Assembly: GCF_002269345.1 (NCBI RefSeq)
Contig: NZ_CP022889.1
Coordinates: 1,612,001-1,676,000 of the forward strand
DNA length: 64,000 bases
DNA from: Tsuneonella mangrovi
Lineage (GTDB): Bacteria; Pseudomonadota; Alphaproteobacteria; Sphingomonadales; Sphingomonadaceae
Reading direction: 5' to 3'
Shown: one piece after another, positions 62,401 through 64,000 of the stretch
Numbering within the stretch: the stretch's first letter is position 1
How the letters are laid out: the number at the start of each line of letters is the position of its first letter
The notes under the pieces: model-generated
Told to the model about the DNA's origin: nothing
The model's input: only the letters and a program-made list of their open reading frames with translations
The model's database searches: none
Position numbers and translations under genes: made by a program

Positions 62401-64000
62401 CGCGTCTTCGATCAGCGTACAGCGATCGAGCACCGACTCCGGAGTGACACCTTCGGGAATGCCGAGTGTGAAGTCGTGGATCGTGCCGAGCCGCCCTTCG
62501 TCGAGGAAGGTGGGCACTTCTTCCAGCACCCTGAACCCGAAATTCTCCAGCGCCGGGACCGCATCGGACAACGCCAGCGCGCCTTCAAACTGGCAAACCT
62601 TGAGCCGCAGCCGATCGGCGGGATCATCAGCCAGCCGGTACAGACGAGCGTCGCGCAGAGGTGCGCCCAACGACCCGAAATCTTCGTGATGTGCGACCAG
62701 CCGGCGCAACCGGCGGATGTCATGCGCCGCTTCGGCTGCGCCATACGCCGCCCGGTAGGCGCTCGGAAACGCCTCGGCAAAGCGTGCCGCAAGCGCCGCC
62801 GCGCGCGAACCTTCCTCTTCCTTGGCAAGTTCGCTCTCGACTGCTTCGCCCCACCCGCGCAGCATCGCCTGGATGCTCGCTTCGATCGCCCCCGCATCGT
62901 GCGTTCCCGCACCGGTCCGGTAATCGAGTACGAAGCGGATCATGGCGAGATTGCCGCCTTCGATCTGCAGGCTCCAGTCGAGCGCTTGAGCACCAGTCCC
63001 TTCTTCGAGCAATTGCTGGATCTGGGTGCGCACTTCGGTCGAGTGCATATCGCGCGGCAGCCAGACGAACGCGAACAGGTGACGGCTGAGCGGGGCCTCG
63101 ACCAGCGCCAAGCGCGGACGCGGACGGTCGACCAGGCTCATCATCGTGGTCGCGACGCGTTCGATGTCGTCGTCGGAGAAACCGATCAGCAAATCGTGAG
63201 GAAGCGCGGTGAGCGCATGAACCAGCGCCTTGCCGGCATGGCCTGCGGGGTCGAACCCGAACTTCGCATTGAGTTCGAGCAGCTGGGTACGCAGACGCGG
63301 GACCGAACCGGGCGGTGTCGCCAGCGACGCGCTGGTCCACACACCCGCATGGATCGACAGCGCCGTGACCTTCCCGTCTTCGCGTATCGGCACGATAAAC
63401 AAGTCGAGCGGAACCTTGCGGTGGACGTTCGACGCGCGGTTCGCCTTGATGATGAGCGGCACATGGGCACCGCTGTTTGCGGGATCGTCAAACCACGCGA
63501 ATGCCCGGTCATACGAAGAGTCGGCCAGGATCGCCTTGGCGCTCTTGCGGCAAATGCCCAGCATCTGCGTGTGGGTTCCATCGCGTGACCGGTTGAGGTG
63601 GCCCAGCTGGGTCAGCATCCCGCTTTCGAGCCAGCGCAACAGCGCGGCGCCCTCGGCATCTTCGATCCGCGCTGCGTCGTCGAGCATCGCGGTGCGCATC
63701 TTCTGCCAGTCACCGACGGCAGCGCGGACATCCGCGAGAGTCGTGCGCAAATCCCTCTCAAGCTCGCGACGCTGGCGTGCATCCACCCGTGGGGTCTCGA
63801 CGTAAATCATCGACTCGCGGCGAACATTCTCGCCATCCTTGCCGGGAAATTCCTTGAGGTTACCTCGCGCGCTGCGCTTCACCCTCACCACCGGGTGGAC
63901 CAGCCGGTCGATCGACAGCCCGTGATCGGCGATCGTCGCCGCCACCGAATCGACCAGGAACGGCATATCGTCGTTGACCAGACCAATGCGCAGGAACCGG
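59497..64000 (-). CDS. gdhB: NAD-specific glutamate dehydrogenase, large (180-kDa) class, cut by window end
   Basis: About 1,500 residues are visible and the frame stays open to the right edge (IGLVNDDMPFLVDSVAA), so the true start lies beyond the window; the family is about 1,560-1,620 residues. It converts glutamate to 2-oxoglutarate with NAD. The N-terminal half carries ACT-like regulatory segments. The catalytic core holds GPIARGGLRWSDRRDDFRTE, GLMKAQRVKNAVIVPTGAKG, GFYPKQLPDP and VGCGDMSGDVFGNGMLLS. A long helical C-terminal region ends LAQIGGQARNLLAR. Stop at 59497, 71 bases before the ferredoxin reductase gene. Confidence 0.95.
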   Translation of the reverse strand, partial: RFLRIGLVNDDMPFLVDSVAATIADHGLSIDRLVHPVVRVKRSARGNLKEFPGKDGENVRRESMIYVETPRVDARQRRELERDLRTTLADVRAAVGDWQKMRTAMLDDAARIEDAEGAALLRWLESGMLTQLGHLNRSRDGTHTQMLGICRKSAKAILADSSYDRAFAWFDDPANSGAHVPLIIKANRASNVHRKVPLDLFIVPIREDGKVTALSIHAGVWTSASLATPPGSVPRLRTQLLELNAKFGFDPAGHAGKALVHALTALPHDLLIGFSDDDIERVATTMMSLVDRPRPRLALVEAPLSRHLFAFVWLPRDMHSTEVRTQIQQLLEEGTGAQALDWSLQIEGGNLAMIRFVLDYRTGAGTHDAGAIEASIQAMLRGWGEAVESELAKEEEGSRAAALAARFAEAFPSAYRAAYGAAEAAHDIRRLRRLVAHHEDFGSLGAPLRDARLYRLADDPADRLRLKVCQFEGALALSDAVPALENFGFRVLEEVPTFLDEGRLGTIHDFTLGIPEGVTPESVLDRCTLIEDAIAAVLNGAAEDDPFNRLIVASAIEAREADWLRAFYRYLRQAGIGYTIYTVVDALRRAPDVTRALVALFAALHDPLFDGDRAQAATRHEEAIRRGLAGVAAINDDRLLRLYHALIGAILRTNAFAPAAHEALAFKLDSHLVPGLPKPVPWREIFVYSRRVEGIHLRAGPIARGGLRWSDRRDDFRTEILGLMKAQRVKNAVIVPTGAKGGFYPKQLPDPARDREAWAAEGRASYEIFIRTLLSVTDNLVDDKVVHPQSVVIRDGEDPYFVVAADKGTATFSDVANAIAESRDFWLDDAFASGGSHGYDHKAMGITARGAWVSVTRHFLEMGVDVQSDAVRVVGCGDMSGDVFGNGMLLSKSLQLVAAFDHRHIFLDPDPDAAASWKERKRMFALPRSSWEDYDPALISKGGGVFSRSLKKIPLSRQVRKALDIEDSELEPEALISAILKSPVDLLWFGGIGTYVKAPEENNAQVGDPANDALRVNADELRARVIGEGANLGATQAGRIAFSLSGGRINTDFIDNSAGVDCSDNEVNIKIALAAARRGGRLSEDKRNALLVEMTDEVAQLVLEDNRLQALALSIAESGGSQAVNAQVRLIEALEERGYLDRKTEGLAANDVLSRRAGEGVGLTRPELAVLLSSAKLALQDAIESSDLPDDPLLESMLIEAFPAPMQGKFGKYIRGHRLRREIIATKLANRIVNRLGLVHPFELAEEEGVELAQVAAAFVAAERLFELGGLWCRLERASMAEAARLMLFDRLSAAVGNLISDVLRTAGGQVAPDALVKDLGKNVRLLSESADQLLAGVAKAQSGKLRQAFVDAGAPDKFAAEVAHMFDLDGSVGIAQLARESAIDPADLTRGFTRIGEELGIDWAQTTAAQMNSSDVWERLLVDGLARDFQQMRIDLLRRLSRRKGAADDLPGVVGRWLDEHATSVSQFRAMIDRAQHYSPVAPAMLAQIGGQARNLLAR

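Noticed and set aside
61288-63588. 766-codon open frame on the plus strand
   Set aside because: Antisense to the NAD-glutamate dehydrogenase gene; its translation is low-complexity Arg/Ala/Gln-rich with no domain.

Overview
The window is high-GC, densely packed alphaproteobacterial chromosome. The gene content points to Sphingomonadales, most likely Erythrobacteraceae: a TrcR (DUF1013) and a SciP (DUF1153) cell-cycle regulator, an NAD-glutamate dehydrogenase of the 180-kDa class, Coq7-type quinone hydroxylase, a CYP153-type P450, and the order nadD-rsfS-rlmH-envC-like-ctpA. I see no rRNA, tRNA, CRISPR array, insertion sequence or prophage. The family assignment is inference from gene content; no search was run.

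Layout. 1-9.4 kb: clpA (cut by the window start), a DUF1192 protein, a quinone oxidoreductase and GST pair, a metallophosphoesterase coupled to a GT4 glycosyltransferase, TrcR, an acyl-CoA ligase, and a bactofilin/M23 peptidase pair. 9.6-17.6 kb: a housekeeping run of proA, aldo/keto reductase, nadD, rsfS, rlmH, EnvC-like protein, CtpA, DsbB and Coq7. 17.7-42.9 kb: a large surface-polysaccharide region in three blocks. The first holds nucleotide-sugar genes (wecB, ugd, UDP-glucuronate epimerase-like). The second is a rightward set: WbpM/CapD-like dehydratase, O-antigen ligase/polymerase-like protein, Wza, Wzc tyrosine kinase, an unrecognised anchored protein and a Tat-exported beta-helix protein. 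The third is a leftward, tightly overlapping 11-gene operon. It carries the capE/capF/capG set for UDP-N-acetyl-L-fucosamine with a methyltransferase inside it, a PglC-like phosphoglycosyltransferase, one GT4 enzyme, two sulfotransferases, an EpsN/DegT aminotransferase, a flippase and a Wzy-like protein. 42.9-64 kb: fabI, rmlC-like epimerase, yihY, a DnaJ-type co-chaperone, pdxH, a CDF transporter, a PhzF-like protein, a serine hydrolase lipoprotein, mnmA, sciP with a small coupled ORF, glsB-like, msrB, CYP153, an ABC exporter, queG, a ferredoxin reductase, and gdh (cut by the window end).

How the genes fit together. The polysaccharide region looks like a nearly complete Wzx/Wzy system. Precursors would be UDP-GlcA/GalA, UDP-ManNAc, UDP-L-FucNAc and probably a UDP-4-amino-4,6-dideoxy-GlcNAc. 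A small phosphoglycosyltransferase would start the repeat unit, Wzx/Wzy would flip and polymerise it, and Wza/Wzc would control length and export it. Two sulfotransferases of different subtypes and a methyltransferase inside the operon suggest a sulfated, possibly methylated, amino-sugar-rich polymer. That is the most interesting system here.
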